DNA of 64,000 nucleotides from CAYULW01 sp964445815 (GCA_964445815.1 CAYULW010000002.1:186001-250000); one strand, 5' to 3'; positions 32,586-42,254 are shown, numbered from the stretch's first letter. The notes: generated by a model from the sequence alone, not told the origin. Numbers and translations are program-made.

Positions 32586-33605
32586 TCAATTTCTTTCTTT
32601 GATGCCTTCTTTAATAAGGCATTTGTTTAATAATAGTTTTAACCCTTTTTCTTTCAAGTCTTTTCCAATAAAAATGATTATACTTTCTTTTTTTTCATCT
32701 GCTTTCCAAGGGCGCTTCTCTTCAAAGTTCATGCGTTTGCCTACCGTTTGTATCACGACTTGTTGCTCATTATCATCTAACCACAAAAGCCCTTTGATTC
32801 GATACAAGCCTTTGGATTGAAAAGTCAAGTAAACGAAAAGGTGATGGTACAACAGTTCGTAGCTGAAGGCTTGATCGAAAGTGAAGCAAAATGAAACGAT
32901 ATCAGGGGTATGCTCATGGTTGTGGTGATGATGATGAGCTTTTAACTGAAGACCTTCAGACGGCATAATGGTCTTTATTTGTTCCAGAAGATGTTGTTCT
33001 ATTTTTTCTTTTTGAGTAGAAAGATCAAATTCAGGTAACTGATCTTTGTGACCTGAATAAATTTTTGCCAGAGGATTGATTTGAAGCATTTTCTGTTCTA
33101 CTTCCTTAACATAAAATTCTGCGATCAGGTCTGTTTTATTCAACAATAAGACATCACTAAAAGTAATTTGATTCAATGCTTCTTCTGTCTCTTCTATTTG
33201 TTCTTCAATGAGCTCAGTATCGATCAGACAAATGGTTCCCATTAAGGGGAAGTGCTCCTTTATTAGAGGATGAGATAAAAAAGGCTCCGCCAAGCCTGCC
33301 GGATCAGCTACCCCTGTGGCTTCTATGATGATCTCATCAAATTCATCCCGACGATCAAAAAGGTCGTTGAGGATATCGTATAAATTATCGTTGAGGGTAC
33401 AACAAAGGCAGCCGTTGTTCAATTCCACGATCCCATCTTCTGGTCGGAAGATCAATTCACTGTCAATGCCTTGTTCGCCAAATTCATTTTCTATTATGGC
33501 ATAACGTAAGTCAGGTTTTTGTTGAATCATGTGATTCAGAAAAGTAGTTTTTCCAGAACCTAAAAAACCGGTCAATAAGGTTACAGGCTTACAAATCTTA
33601 GTCAT
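32586..33605 (-). CDS. COG0523 (CobW/ZNG1-like) GTPase, His-rich copy
   Basis: 339 residues. Walker A is GFLGSGKTTF, then E-N-E-F-G-E, the family's cysteine motif CLCC (NGCLCCTLND), a Walker-B-like IIEATGVADP, NKTD (guanine specificity) and a His-rich stretch LKAHHHHHNHEH followed by the CobW C-terminal domain. Members load or chaperone zinc or cobalt into enzymes, and Zur-regulated ones act in zinc starvation. It overlaps the upstream permease gene by 8 nt, so it is part of the same operon. Confidence 0.88.
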   Translation of the reverse strand: MTKICKPVTLLTGFLGSGKTTFLNHMIQQKPDLRYAIIENEFGEQGIDSELIFRPEDGIVELNNGCLCCTLNDNLYDILNDLFDRRDEFDEIIIEATGVADPAGLAEPFLSHPLIKEHFPLMGTICLIDTELIEEQIEETEEALNQITFSDVLLLNKTDLIAEFYVKEVEQKMLQINPLAKIYSGHKDQLPEFDLSTQKEKIEQHLLEQIKTIMPSEGLQLKAHHHHHNHEHTPDIVSFCFTFDQAFSYELLYHHLFVYLTFQSKGLYRIKGLLWLDDNEQQVVIQTVGKRMNFEEKRPWKADEKKESIIIFIGKDLKEKGLKLLLNKCLIKEGIKERN

Positions 33606-34917
33606 GCTTCAACAATTGTTCCCTATATTGATTAAACACTTCTTCGTTCACCTTCTTCTGGTTCCAGATGTCTGTTACCATTAAATGATTTTGTGTATCG
33701 ATCATGTGCTGAATACGATCACGATAAGATTGGTAATCGTCATAATGCGTTTCTGCAGCCTTATTCAATTGATTCTGGAAATAGGCTAGGGGGTTGATCC
33801 AATGCCATTGCTCAATCCATTGGTTTCTTTGCTTGTTTTCTGTTTCTACTTCAGCTATTTTCACTTTGACCATGTCATTCGTTAATGCAGAATAGGAGTA
33901 ATTTCGCGCTTTCTTTCTTGCCAGACTATCCTGATTTGCAGGGCTATCTTTTATTTCCGGTAATAATTCAAATAACCGGGTATCCGTTAAATTGCCCTTT
34001 TGGTAATACATGGCATAGGTTTCCTTACGACTGACATCAATATAATCCAGCATCAAGTTAGCCGGAAATTTTACAGTAGCTAATTGATGGATAGCTCCCG
34101 GGATGATGAAGCTTAGGAGCAGATATAGACCTGCCATGCTTAAAGTGTTTCCTAAAACGGTGTTGTTTTGTAATAAGATAATTAGGTAGATCAAAGCCCA
34201 GATGAATTGATAGATCAGTGCATAAAACATCACTAGATGCAAGGAAGAATTTGATATACTCATTCGGCCGAGCCAGGCACCATAAAGAATCAGCAATAGG
34301 ATAATGCCTGATTGCAATAGAAAATAAAAGCTTAGTCTATTGATAAGCCAAGTATTTTTTGAAATTACCTGCAATTCTATCAATGGTAAAAAACCTTTTT
34401 CGGCCTCTTCGGCTTTCAGGTGGTAACTTAAAATCAAAAGCAAAAGCGGAGAAAGAAAAAGGATAGAGAAACTGAAGTCGAGCATGCCGATTTGCAAGCG
34501 TTCGGGATTGGCAATTTCTTCTGCCATGTCAGCGTCGAACACTGACGAATTGAAGGTGACAATTTTGTAAAAACCATATTGCTCAGCTTGTCCAATACTG
34601 TAGATCATAATTGGTGAAGGGGGCTTGTATGCATATATCGAACTGTACCACATGGCCCAGAATGGGGAAGTCACATCTATCCAAGGTCGGTCAGCAGGGC
34701 CTGATTCTCCTTTTTGGTAATGAGTTCGAATGTCTTCGACCTCATCTTTTGCCTTTAGTTTAACGGTTTCTATTTCCTGCTTTTGTTTTTCATACAATTG
34801 TTTTCCATTGTGTAAACCATACACAGAAGCCATTACAAATAGCAGGAGTGCCATCAACTTAAAAGGGCTTCGGACAAAATGTTTCCATTCGAAAAGAAAT
34901 ACAGACCAATGTTTCAT
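33598..34917 (-). CDS. ABC-2 type permease with DUF3526 domain, second copy
   Basis: 439 residues. An N-terminal membrane segment (PFKLMALLLFVMASVYGLHNG), a long extracytoplasmic loop, then a bundle of five hydrophobic helices, a second soluble region ending NPLAYFQNQLNKAAETHYDDY and no ATPase motif. This is the DUF3526 ABC-2 permease layout. It pairs with the other permease gene (4-nt overlap) and the ATPase. The substrate is unknown. It lies in the Zur-controlled operon, so it may export or insert something needed under zinc limitation. Confidence 0.8.
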   Translation of the reverse strand: MKHWSVFLFEWKHFVRSPFKLMALLLFVMASVYGLHNGKQLYEKQKQEIETVKLKAKDEVEDIRTHYQKGESGPADRPWIDVTSPFWAMWYSSIYAYKPPSPIMIYSIGQAEQYGFYKIVTFNSSVFDADMAEEIANPERLQIGMLDFSFSILFLSPLLLLILSYHLKAEEAEKGFLPLIELQVISKNTWLINRLSFYFLLQSGIILLLILYGAWLGRMSISNSSLHLVMFYALIYQFIWALIYLIILLQNNTVLGNTLSMAGLYLLLSFIIPGAIHQLATVKFPANLMLDYIDVSRKETYAMYYQKGNLTDTRLFELLPEIKDSPANQDSLARKKARNYSYSALTNDMVKVKIAEVETENKQRNQWIEQWHWINPLAYFQNQLNKAAETHYDDYQSYRDRIQHMIDTQNHLMVTDIWNQKKVNEEVFNQYREQLLKHD

Positions 34918-36323
34918 GCTACATCTGGTTTTTGGTTGCCATAAAAGAGCAAACTTGAAATCAATAGAGTCCAGACTGAAACCCAGATAATATCTAGACC
35001 ATAGACTCTTAAAATAGATTGGATTTTATCCATCTCATAATGAAAGTCCGCTACCCCCATAAAAAACTCATTATCCGCTTTCCATCCCCAATCTCCGGTT
35101 TTAGAGCCACCGTAAGCATGTTCATCATTTAGGGCTTTGATCAATTGTCTACGGTAGTTTTCTACTTGTTTCAGAAAAGACTGGTGGTGAATATTATCAG
35201 AGGCGGCAAAACCCATACTAAGGTTCTGAAGCGATATGAAGGGATTGGCTGCTCCACCCAATTGAAGACTCTTTTTTTGCGATTGAAGGATGGTGTTTAC
35301 ACCTCCAAAATGCTTGTCCCAAACTTTGTTTCCATAATCTTCATCAGCTTGCATCCTAATTCCATCAAAATTGATGGGAAGTTGTGACAGACTATCGACT
35401 TCATATTCTGCCAATACTTTTTCTTCTAAAGCTTTTGCCCTGTCATCTTTGGGGTTATGTCCGTCTATGCCTTTTGCCCTGTCTTCTTTCATGGCTGCAG
35501 TTAGTTCATTTCTACTTGGTAAAGGCTGTAATTTCTCAGCATTACTCATTAAAACATTCGGCAAGAAAATGCTCCACAACATCCAGATAGCTAACATAGA
35601 GGTCAATGCCAGAGTGGCATTCTTAAATCGGGCAGCGAGATAAACCGTTAACCCACTAATGATGAAATAATATAAAAGGTAGGTCAATAAAAACAAGACT
35701 AAACGCTTGAATATTTCTTCATTAAAGCCCTTGCTATTTAACACCCAGAAAACAAATACTACTGTAAACAATAGCAGAAGACCAATAGAGCAAGCTGTGA
35801 GGGTCTTGGACCAAAGCAAACGCCTTAAACTATTGCCCTGCAAAAGCAGCAGTTTTAATCGACCACTTTGTTTTTCGCTATATACACTGTGAAATGCAAG
35901 AAAAATGAGCAGTAAAGGAATAATAAACTGCAATAAGATGGAAGCTCTAAGTTTTCCGAATTTAGATATACTCATCATTTGAGAGGCCTCCGAATGCACC
36001 ATTTCATTTTGAACATGTCCCTCAACACGAATTACTCGGCCTGTTACCTCATTTACTCCATTGTCAAGGCTGTTCAATGCGTTTGACGTCTTGAATATGT
36101 AGGTTCCGTAATGTGCCGCACGGTGGGGATTCATTTCTTCTATTTCCTCCCATTGTGCTCTGAGGTGTTGTTTCGCATGTTCTTGAACGATCTTTTGTGA
36201 TGCAATTTGCTTTTGGCTTATCAAAACGGAAGCTAGCAGTACCAGAAGGAAGCCAATAGAGATACTTATAAGCACCTTGCTTCTCAATAGAGATCGCCAT
36301 TCGTTGATCATTATGGATCTCAT
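34914..36323 (-). CDS. ABC-2 type permease with DUF3526 domain, first copy
   Basis: 469 residues. It begins MRSIMINEWRSLLRSKVLIS, then a membrane helix, a large loop, five more hydrophobic segments (LLQFIIPLLLIFLAFHSVYS through MLAIWMLWSIFLP) and a last helix before the C-terminus. Same family as the following gene and overlapping it by 4 nt. The start lies 5 nt after the ATPase stop, so the three form a heterodimeric ABC transporter. A second ATG 12 nt in is possible. Confidence 0.8.
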   Translation of the reverse strand: MRSIMINEWRSLLRSKVLISISIGFLLVLLASVLISQKQIASQKIVQEHAKQHLRAQWEEIEEMNPHRAAHYGTYIFKTSNALNSLDNGVNEVTGRVIRVEGHVQNEMVHSEASQMMSISKFGKLRASILLQFIIPLLLIFLAFHSVYSEKQSGRLKLLLLQGNSLRRLLWSKTLTACSIGLLLLFTVVFVFWVLNSKGFNEEIFKRLVLFLLTYLLYYFIISGLTVYLAARFKNATLALTSMLAIWMLWSIFLPNVLMSNAEKLQPLPSRNELTAAMKEDRAKGIDGHNPKDDRAKALEEKVLAEYEVDSLSQLPINFDGIRMQADEDYGNKVWDKHFGGVNTILQSQKKSLQLGGAANPFISLQNLSMGFAASDNIHHQSFLKQVENYRRQLIKALNDEHAYGGSKTGDWGWKADNEFFMGVADFHYEMDKIQSILRVYGLDIIWVSVWTLLISSLLFYGNQKPDVA

Positions 36324-36328
36324 CTGCC

Positions 36329-37030
36329 TTAGTTTTGCATGTAGGTTAAGTATAGCTTTTCCAGTTCGTTGGCGGAGACCGAATCGCTTTTTAGTTCTTT
36401 GACCAGTTCTCCGTTCTTTAAAATGCCAATTCGGTCACAGACTTCTCGCACGCGGAACAAATCATGCGAAGCCATTAAAACGCATGCTCCATTACCGGCT
36501 AATTCTTTCAGTAATCTGGAAAGTTCGTTGCTTGCCACCGGATCCAGTCCACTGGCCGGCTCATCCAACAAATACACTTTGGCTTTCTTGGCATAAGCAA
36601 TGGCTATGCCCACCTTTTGCCGCATTCCTTTAGAGTAGCCTTTTACTCTCTGATTGATGCTTTCACTTTGTAAACCACAGGTGGTTAAGAAAGAAGCTAA
36701 GTCAGTATGTGAGTATCTGAAGCCAGCAAGACGGCAGAAATAATCTAAGTTCTCAATGCCGCTTAAATAAGGATATAAATTTACATTTTCCGGAATGTAG
36801 CCAATCATCTCCCGAACTTTAGCCGTTTCTTTTGCGGTATCCATTTGATTAATCATAACAGCTCCACTATCAGCCTTTAAAAAGCCGAGCAAAAGATTAA
36901 TTGTCGTTGATTTTCCGGCACCATTTGCTCCCAACAATCCGAAAATTTCTCCTGAAGAAATGTTTAAGGAAAGTTGATGAATAGCTTTTTGTGCTTTAAA
37001 CGATTTTGAAACTTTATTTAACTTAATCAT
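36329..37030 (-). CDS. ABC transporter ATPase, first gene of the zinc operon
   Basis: 233 residues from ATG 37030. Walker A is GLLGANGAGKSTTIN, signature VKGYSKGMRQKVGIA, Walker B VYLLDEPASGLDP, H-loop ASHDL: a complete ABC-2-type ATPase. A longer frame reaches 37054 but begins inside the Zur-like palindrome and downstream of the -7 element, so 37030 is preferred. It drives the two DUF3526 permeases behind it and heads a run of overlapping genes to 31312. Confidence 0.88.
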   Translation of the reverse strand: MIKLNKVSKSFKAQKAIHQLSLNISSGEIFGLLGANGAGKSTTINLLLGFLKADSGAVMINQMDTAKETAKVREMIGYIPENVNLYPYLSGIENLDYFCRLAGFRYSHTDLASFLTTCGLQSESINQRVKGYSKGMRQKVGIAIAYAKKAKVYLLDEPASGLDPVASNELSRLLKELAGNGACVLMASHDLFRVREVCDRIGILKNGELVKELKSDSVSANELEKLYLTYMQN

Positions 37031-37037
37031 AACTTTA

Positions 37038-37054
37038 TTGCAACTGAGTTGCAA
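37038..37054. promoter_or_regulatory. Zur-like box at the ABC operon promoter
   Basis: TTGCAACT-G-AGTTGCAA, a perfect 8-1-8 palindrome. It overlaps the end of the minus-strand -7 element TATATTTG (37059-37052), whose TTG partner lies about 18 nt upstream (37080-37078). A repressor here would block the start of the zinc operon. Confidence 0.8.
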
Positions 37055-37068
37055 ATATAAAAATATTC

Positions 37069-37099
37069 TTGTTATTGCAAATCAGTTGCGGTAATTTTA
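37069..37099 (+). promoter_or_regulatory. Promoter of the Fur-family gene with an embedded Zur-like box
   Basis: TTG (37069-37071), 20 nt, then TAATTTTA (37092-37099). The interval contains the imperfect palindrome TTGCAAAT-C-AGTTGCGG (37075-37091). The regulator therefore probably controls its own gene. Confidence 0.65.
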
Positions 37100-37103
37100 C
37101 AGC

Positions 37104-37484
37104 ATGGCAATAAAACGGCAAACTTCATCTGTTAAAAAAGTGTGGCATCAATTTGAAAAAAGTAATGATGCCCTTTCTGTTGTAGATTTGGTTAAGGAAT
37201 TGGGGAATGACATGAACAAGACCACAGTTTACCGAATTCTTGACAGAATGGAAGGCGAAGGCAAATTACATTCCTTTAGTGGAAAAGATGGTTTAAGGTG
37301 GTATGCCAAATGCCACGATTGTTCGGCAGAGAGTCATATTGATGTTCATCCCCACTTTCAATGCAACAATTGCGGTAGAGTGGAATGTTTATCGGTAGAT
37401 GTTCATATTCCTAATATTGTTAATCATTCCATTCAAAAAGCTCAGGTATTATTATTAGGACAATGTGAGATGTGCTTGGCCTAA
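37104..37484 (+). CDS. Fur-family metalloregulator, probable Zur
   Basis: 126 residues. A winged helix (DLVKELGNDMNKTTVYRILDRMEGEGKLHSF) is followed by the Fur-type metal domain: HPHFQCNNCGRVEC (structural C-x-x-C), VDVHIP and a final GQCEMC pair. The length is typical of the family. Which metal it senses is not certain from sequence, but the target genes (COG0523 GTPases, His-rich TonB receptor, DUF1826, CDF) are those of zinc starvation, so Zur is the best reading. It is divergent from the zinc operon, with palindromes at both promoters. Confidence 0.85.
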   Translation: MAIKRQTSSVKKVWHQFEKSNDALSVVDLVKELGNDMNKTTVYRILDRMEGEGKLHSFSGKDGLRWYAKCHDCSAESHIDVHPHFQCNNCGRVECLSVDVHIPNIVNHSIQKAQVLLLGQCEMCLA

Positions 37485-37561
37485 TGGCCTGGTAAAGTTG
37501 TTAGTTAGCTTTTAATCTCTGTCTAATTGAGTAGCTTCTAATAAATTATATAGGTTTTTTA

Positions 37562-38776
37562 TTATAGAGCATATGCTCTTTGAACAGGCCATTCATCATC
37601 ATAACCTGATCTCCAATCCCCATCACTCAGTTCATCATCAGTTGATAAACACTTTTCGAGTTCTGACTTGATCTGTTCCTCATTCATATCTTGCCCAATA
37701 AAAACAAGTTCATTCTTTCGATCGCCAAATGTTTTGTCCCATTCAGCTTCAATTGTTTTTTGATTTTCAATGAAAGAAATGTACTGTATTCGTTTGTCGA
37801 AAGGCATGCTGCACCACCAAACTCCGGCACTGTCTGCTTTTAAAGATCCACCCGCCTGACTCCACACTAAAGCCTGTTCCGGACGGGAAGCCAACCAAAA
37901 TAGTCCTTTACTGCGAATAATAGTGCCGGGAAATTTTTTTTCGACATACTGCCAAAATCGTTTGGGATCAAAAGGCTTCTTAGTTCGATACACAAAAGAT
38001 GAAATGCCATATTCCTCTGTTTCAGGTGTATGCTCGTCTTTATTCAGTTCTTCTATCCAACCTGCACTTTGTTCAGCTTCTTCAAAATTAAATAGTCCTG
38101 TATTTAGGATCTCTTTAGGTGATATTTTACCAAAACTTGATTCAAGAATTCGAGCTGATGGATTCAATTTATGAATGGCAGCTTTAAGAATGCCTAAATG
38201 CTCTGCCGTTACTAAATCTGTTTTGTTCAAGATGATCACATTGGCAAATTCGATCTGGTCGGTTAATAGATTGACGATGGTTCGATAATCTCCTTCCATA
38301 TCGGTTAAATTTCTATCCATGAGGGTTTCCGGACTGCCAAAATCCTTGAAAAAGTTGAAAGCATCTACTACCGTTACCATGGTATCTATGTAGCTGAACT
38401 TGGAAAGGTCAATTCCATTGTCTTCATCAACAAAAGAAAATGTTTGGGCAACAGGAACGGGCTCACTAATTCCAGTACTTTCGATAAGCAGGTAATCGAA
38501 GCGATTTTCTTTTGCCAGACGCTCTACTTCAATCATGAGGTCTTCCCGCAATGTGCAACAAATACAGCCATTGCTCATTTCAACCAGTTTTTCCTCTGTG
38601 CGGGATAGGGTGTTTTCATTTTTTACCAATTCAGCATCCACATTTACCTCGCTCATGTCGTTAACAATAACGGCTACTTTTAAGCCTTCCTTGTTATGTA
38701 ATATGTGATTGAGTAAAGTGGTTTTGCCAGCTCCAAGAAAACCACTTAAAACGCTTACGGGTAATTTATCAATCAT
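37562..38776 (-). CDS. COG0523 (CobW/ZNG1-like) GTPase, second copy
   Basis: 404 residues. Walker A is GFLGAGKTTLLNH, then VNDMSEVNVDAE, cysteine motif CICC (NGCICCTLRED), IESTGISEP, NKTD, and a CobW C-terminal domain (FVYRTKKPFDPKRFWQYVEK). It lacks the His-rich insert of the copy at 32586. A perfect 27-nt palindrome overlaps its -33 element, so it is predicted to be induced when zinc is scarce. Likely a zinc metallochaperone. Confidence 0.88.
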   Translation of the reverse strand: MIDKLPVSVLSGFLGAGKTTLLNHILHNKEGLKVAVIVNDMSEVNVDAELVKNENTLSRTEEKLVEMSNGCICCTLREDLMIEVERLAKENRFDYLLIESTGISEPVPVAQTFSFVDEDNGIDLSKFSYIDTMVTVVDAFNFFKDFGSPETLMDRNLTDMEGDYRTIVNLLTDQIEFANVIILNKTDLVTAEHLGILKAAIHKLNPSARILESSFGKISPKEILNTGLFNFEEAEQSAGWIEELNKDEHTPETEEYGISSFVYRTKKPFDPKRFWQYVEKKFPGTIIRSKGLFWLASRPEQALVWSQAGGSLKADSAGVWWCSMPFDKRIQYISFIENQKTIEAEWDKTFGDRKNELVFIGQDMNEEQIKSELEKCLSTDDELSDGDWRSGYDDEWPVQRAYAL

Positions 38777-38806
38777 AAGATGATTCTGTTAAATGCGATA
38801 CTGTTG

Positions 38807-38837
38807 CAATATTATAGATAAAAAACTTTAAATGCAA
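38807..38837 (-). promoter_or_regulatory. Promoter of the second COG0523 GTPase
   Basis: On the minus strand TAATATTG (38814-38807) lies 20 nt after TTG (38837-38835). The TTG falls inside the Zur-like palindrome. Confidence 0.6.
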
Positions 38838-38853
38838 CTCAGTTGCATTTAAA
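38827..38853. promoter_or_regulatory. Perfect 27-nt Zur-like palindrome
   Basis: Thirteen bases on each side of a central C match exactly as reverse complements; the core is TGCAACT-C-AGTTGCA. It is the best copy of the site and lies 51 nt before the GTPase start codon. Confidence 0.85.
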
Positions 38854-38901
38854 ATTGAGTAATCATAAAATGAAGGTTAATGGCTTTTTTTTGGAAAAAA
38901 G

Positions 38902-38929
38902 AAGCCCATTTCAATTGAAATGGGCTTTT
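38902..38929. terminator. Bidirectional terminator after the acidic lipoprotein gene
   Basis: A 12-bp perfect stem (AAGCCCATTTCA with its complement) with a very short loop is flanked by T-rich sequence on both strands. It lies 28 nt past the lipoprotein stop codon at 38957. Confidence 0.8.
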
Positions 38930-38956
38930 AACAAAATGAAAACTAATTAAGAGAAT

Positions 38957-39610
38957 CTAATTGATCTCTAATCTAAATGTTAATTCAAAATCAGTATCTC
39001 CGTCATCATAATCAGAAGTAGCTGATTTAACATCAGGTTGATGTTGAAGTCGAGTAGTGAATGTACCAGTTCTTGGAAGCACTGAAGTCGTCCATCTGGT
39101 GATTAAACCTACAGGGTTTCCAGAACCATCCTGAGCATCTGAATCTTCATCTAAATAATTGACATTTCCAGTTGCGCCGGCACCAATGTTTCCATTTCCT
39201 GAAGGATTTGAAAAAAGGCCGCTTGTAAAGCCGTAAAAAATTTGATGTTCATCATCTTCTTCTTTAATCTCATCTCCGATATCCTCACCAGGAGTTTCCA
39301 AATTATTGAAGATCTCATAAGTAAGTTCATAAGTCTTACTGATGTCTAATCTTATGGTGTCTAGAATCATCAATTCTTGTACACCCTCACCGTCAGGATC
39401 TTGAGCTCTGGCCTCTACAATGTCAGTTGAATCAGATGTATTGGTGAAAACTAATTTAACATCAGTGATTACCTCTTCTTCATTCTCTACTGGAGGATTA
39501 GTTACAGGAGTTACGTCATCATCATCATCTTTATCACAAGCAGTTAATACTGCAGTTGCACATACTACGGCTATAAAGCCATACTTTCTAAATTTGTTTA
39601 AAGTATTCAT
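38957..39610 (-). CDS. Acidic lipoprotein in the zinc TonB-receptor operon
   Basis: 217 residues. The signal peptide ends at TAC (AVLTAC), followed by DKDDDDDV, a strongly acidic start of the mature protein. The rest is a beta-rich domain (DVKLVFTNTSDST, TYELTYEIFNNLETPGEDI, FELTFRLEIN) with many Asp/Glu. It follows the TonB receptor gene on the same strand by 67 nt. A surface metal-capture partner of the receptor is inferred. Its N-terminus closely resembles that of the divergent lipoprotein at 42477. Confidence 0.75.
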   Translation of the reverse strand: MNTLNKFRKYGFIAVVCATAVLTACDKDDDDDVTPVTNPPVENEEEVITDVKLVFTNTSDSTDIVEARAQDPDGEGVQELMILDTIRLDISKTYELTYEIFNNLETPGEDIGDEIKEEDDEHQIFYGFTSGLFSNPSGNGNIGAGATGNVNYLDEDSDAQDGSGNPVGLITRWTTSVLPRTGTFTTRLQHQPDVKSATSDYDDGDTDFELTFRLEIN

Positions 39611-39677
39611 GTTATAAATGTTTAAGTGTTTATGATTTAATTATTCATTTTGTTAAGGGAGGAGTTCCCTCTTCTAT

Positions 39678-42101
39678 TTAATTATTATTGGATTTGAATT
39701 TATAGTTTAAGTTAAATATGACATTTCTACCGACTTCATCTGCAAAGTATCTCATCTCGTTCAAGTAATCTCTGTAGGAGGTATTCAGAGCGTTTTCCAC
39801 TCTAATGCCTCCGGTGAAACTCTTCCATTTGAAATTCCAAGCAATTCCCAATAAAAAGTAGCCATCAGGTGCATCCGCAAAGTCAAAAATTTCAGAATTG
39901 GCATCGACAATTACCTCTCTGTCTATCAATTCTTCAGGTGTAACGGTTCGTGGTGCTTGGAACTGTTGAAAAGTATAAGTGGGCATCAGGCTAATGCTTG
40001 AAGATTCGAATTTCCAAAAGTCATTCATCTTCAACTTTAATTCATAATTGACTTGAATCGGCGGTTGATTGATTAGTGATTCCTTATCATCTAAATTGAA
40101 AGGAAAAAGATAACTTAAGCCGAATTTGCTCGATAGGTGCTTAGTTAATTCATTCTTCCAACTATAATCTAAACCGGCAAAAAAAGCATCGGCCTGATCA
40201 AAAATAAAAGCTGGCATAGGCCCCCTAATCGTGCCAAGAACAGCATAAGGTCTGTCGAAGATAAAATTTTCTATATAATTGGCATAGGCCGTAATGACAT
40301 GCCTGTTTTTATTTTTGTTGATTTCTAATTCATTAATAAATTTATAGCCCTTTTCTACTTTTACATCACTGTTTCTAAATTCAGTGACTCTATTTGTTCT
40401 GATCTTGCCTTCACTGTTTGTATAATACCTTAGTAAACCATAAGAGTTTTTAAATCCACGCTGTCCGAAACTGTATAATTCTGCCATGTTTGGTGTTCTC
40501 CAAGCAGAGCCTATGTTTGACCTGAATGATACTTGATCAGACATTTTTCTAACTATACCAATAGAGGCAGTCAGATTATTGAAATTAAAATCATCAATAA
40601 ATAGTTCCTGATTTGTTTCTCTTCCCGCGATATAATTATTTTCGGCATCAACTCTCAATCCTAGCTCAATACTATTTTTTCCTATGTGCGTACTTTCAAT
40701 AATAAAGGCGCTCCATCTTCTTGTCACATAATTGGGAATAAAAGCAGTGGTGCCTGTTCCTGGATTGTTTAAATTTTCTTGCTCAAAGTATTGTAAACCA
40801 GCTAAACCGTCTAAATGGAATTTTTCTGTGTGCTTCCATTCTAATTGATAATCAGAAGTGATTAAATCCAAATCAATAATTGGCTTTTCAGCATTTCTCC
40901 TCACATCAAACTCTTGCCGATAATTCATTTGTCTACCAGCCCTCAAAGTCAATTTTGCATGATCTGAATACCACCAACCTAACTCTGCTTTCGCTAAGTG
41001 ATGTGCAGTTAGTTGATTCGGCTCTTTAATTTCGTAAGAAAATGGTTTAATATAATCAGAGTCCGGCTTTTCTGCATTTATTGCCTTGATGAAGGAATTT
41101 GCACTTTCGGCAATTGAGGCTCTTAAAAATGCTAAGTTTTGTTCAACATAACTGTACTGAAATTTTAAATCAAACTTCTTATGATGAAACCTCAAACCTG
41201 AACTCGCCGATTGTTCCTCTTTACCTGAGTTGCTTAACATATAGTCGGGACTATTGCGATCTCCTACTCGTGAAAGGTTTCCATTAATGTAATAGCTCCA
41301 CTTTTTAAACCCTTGGTTCAATCCAAAGTTAGCAGAGTAACCACGGCCATTTGTTTGATATGCTGTACCTAAATCAACACTCAAAGGTTCATTCAGATGC
41401 AATGGGTTGGTTTCAATAATAATCGCTCCACCTAATGCTTCAGGACCAAATTGCACACCTGAAGCTCCTTTTAAAATTGTAATAGAATTGGCTGATGTCA
41501 CATCTATTTCAGGTGCATGATCGTTACTCCAATTTTGGAAACCATGTTTCAAACCATTGTTTAAAACCAAAACCCGATTGCCATATAAACCATGAATAAT
41601 CGGTAACTGCACATTAGTTCCTGTTGAAGTAAAAGTAATGCCGTCCACATTGGCAATGGTTGAAGCCAGAGTTTGAGATGGGCTGACAACTATATCTTCT
41701 TTCTTAATGATTTCTTGAGATATGGATTCAGTTCCTTTACTTTTTAACTGTTCGGCTTTTATAACTACTTCATCTAACTTTTGGACTTTCTGAGTCAAAT
41801 AGAAATGAGAAGAATGATCGTGGTGATGATTGTGTTGACAGAGGGTATCACAATAACCAAAGCAAGAGATCACCAAGGTGCTTTCGTCAGAGCATAAGCC
41901 ATTGAGCGTAAATTTTCCCTCAACATTGGTCATCGTAAACTTATTTTTTCCACTAACCTTTACAGATGCATAGGGGATGGGTTCCTTAGTATCTATGTCC
42001 AATACCTGCCCCTTAATCGAAATATTACAGGTATCTTTTTGGGCAAATGACAGCGATGACCACATAAATAAAAAAGTAAATAGCACTAAGAATGGCTTCA
42101 T
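39678..42101 (-). CDS. TonB-dependent receptor, predicted zinc-responsive
   Basis: 807 residues. Signal peptide, a carboxypeptidase-regulatory-like beta domain (SIKGQVLDIDTKEPIPYASV), a TonB plug (DEVVIKAEQL through LGGAIIIETNPL) and a C-terminal beta barrel ending FNLNYKFKSNN. Between the first domain and the plug lies a metal-binding loop, CDTLCQHNHHHDHSSH. His-rich loops occur in zinc-importing receptors such as ZnuD. Two Zur-like boxes lie upstream. Likely an outer-membrane zinc importer. Confidence 0.87.
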   Translation of the reverse strand: MKPFLVLFTFLFMWSSLSFAQKDTCNISIKGQVLDIDTKEPIPYASVKVSGKNKFTMTNVEGKFTLNGLCSDESTLVISCFGYCDTLCQHNHHHDHSSHFYLTQKVQKLDEVVIKAEQLKSKGTESISQEIIKKEDIVVSPSQTLASTIANVDGITFTSTGTNVQLPIIHGLYGNRVLVLNNGLKHGFQNWSNDHAPEIDVTSANSITILKGASGVQFGPEALGGAIIIETNPLHLNEPLSVDLGTAYQTNGRGYSANFGLNQGFKKWSYYINGNLSRVGDRNSPDYMLSNSGKEEQSASSGLRFHHKKFDLKFQYSYVEQNLAFLRASIAESANSFIKAINAEKPDSDYIKPFSYEIKEPNQLTAHHLAKAELGWWYSDHAKLTLRAGRQMNYRQEFDVRRNAEKPIIDLDLITSDYQLEWKHTEKFHLDGLAGLQYFEQENLNNPGTGTTAFIPNYVTRRWSAFIIESTHIGKNSIELGLRVDAENNYIAGRETNQELFIDDFNFNNLTASIGIVRKMSDQVSFRSNIGSAWRTPNMAELYSFGQRGFKNSYGLLRYYTNSEGKIRTNRVTEFRNSDVKVEKGYKFINELEINKNKNRHVITAYANYIENFIFDRPYAVLGTIRGPMPAFIFDQADAFFAGLDYSWKNELTKHLSSKFGLSYLFPFNLDDKESLINQPPIQVNYELKLKMNDFWKFESSSISLMPTYTFQQFQAPRTVTPEELIDREVIVDANSEIFDFADAPDGYFLLGIAWNFKWKSFTGGIRVENALNTSYRDYLNEMRYFADEVGRNVIFNLNYKFKSNNN

Positions 42102-42216
42102 GGATTTTCTAAAATTGAAAAATTGAATGTGATATGGTTATTGGATAGTATGAGGTGACCAACAACCCAAATAGACATATTTGATTTCTTTAGATTTATG
42201 CATAAAGCAATTGTTA

Positions 42217-42233
42217 ATGCAACTTGGATGCAA
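42217..42233. promoter_or_regulatory. Zur-like box near the TonB receptor promoter
   Basis: ATGCAACT-T-GGATGCAA is an imperfect copy of the site. It overlaps the start of the minus-strand -7-like TATATTTG (42238-42231). Confidence 0.65.
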
Positions 42234-42254
42234 ATATATAAAGAACTCTTTTAA

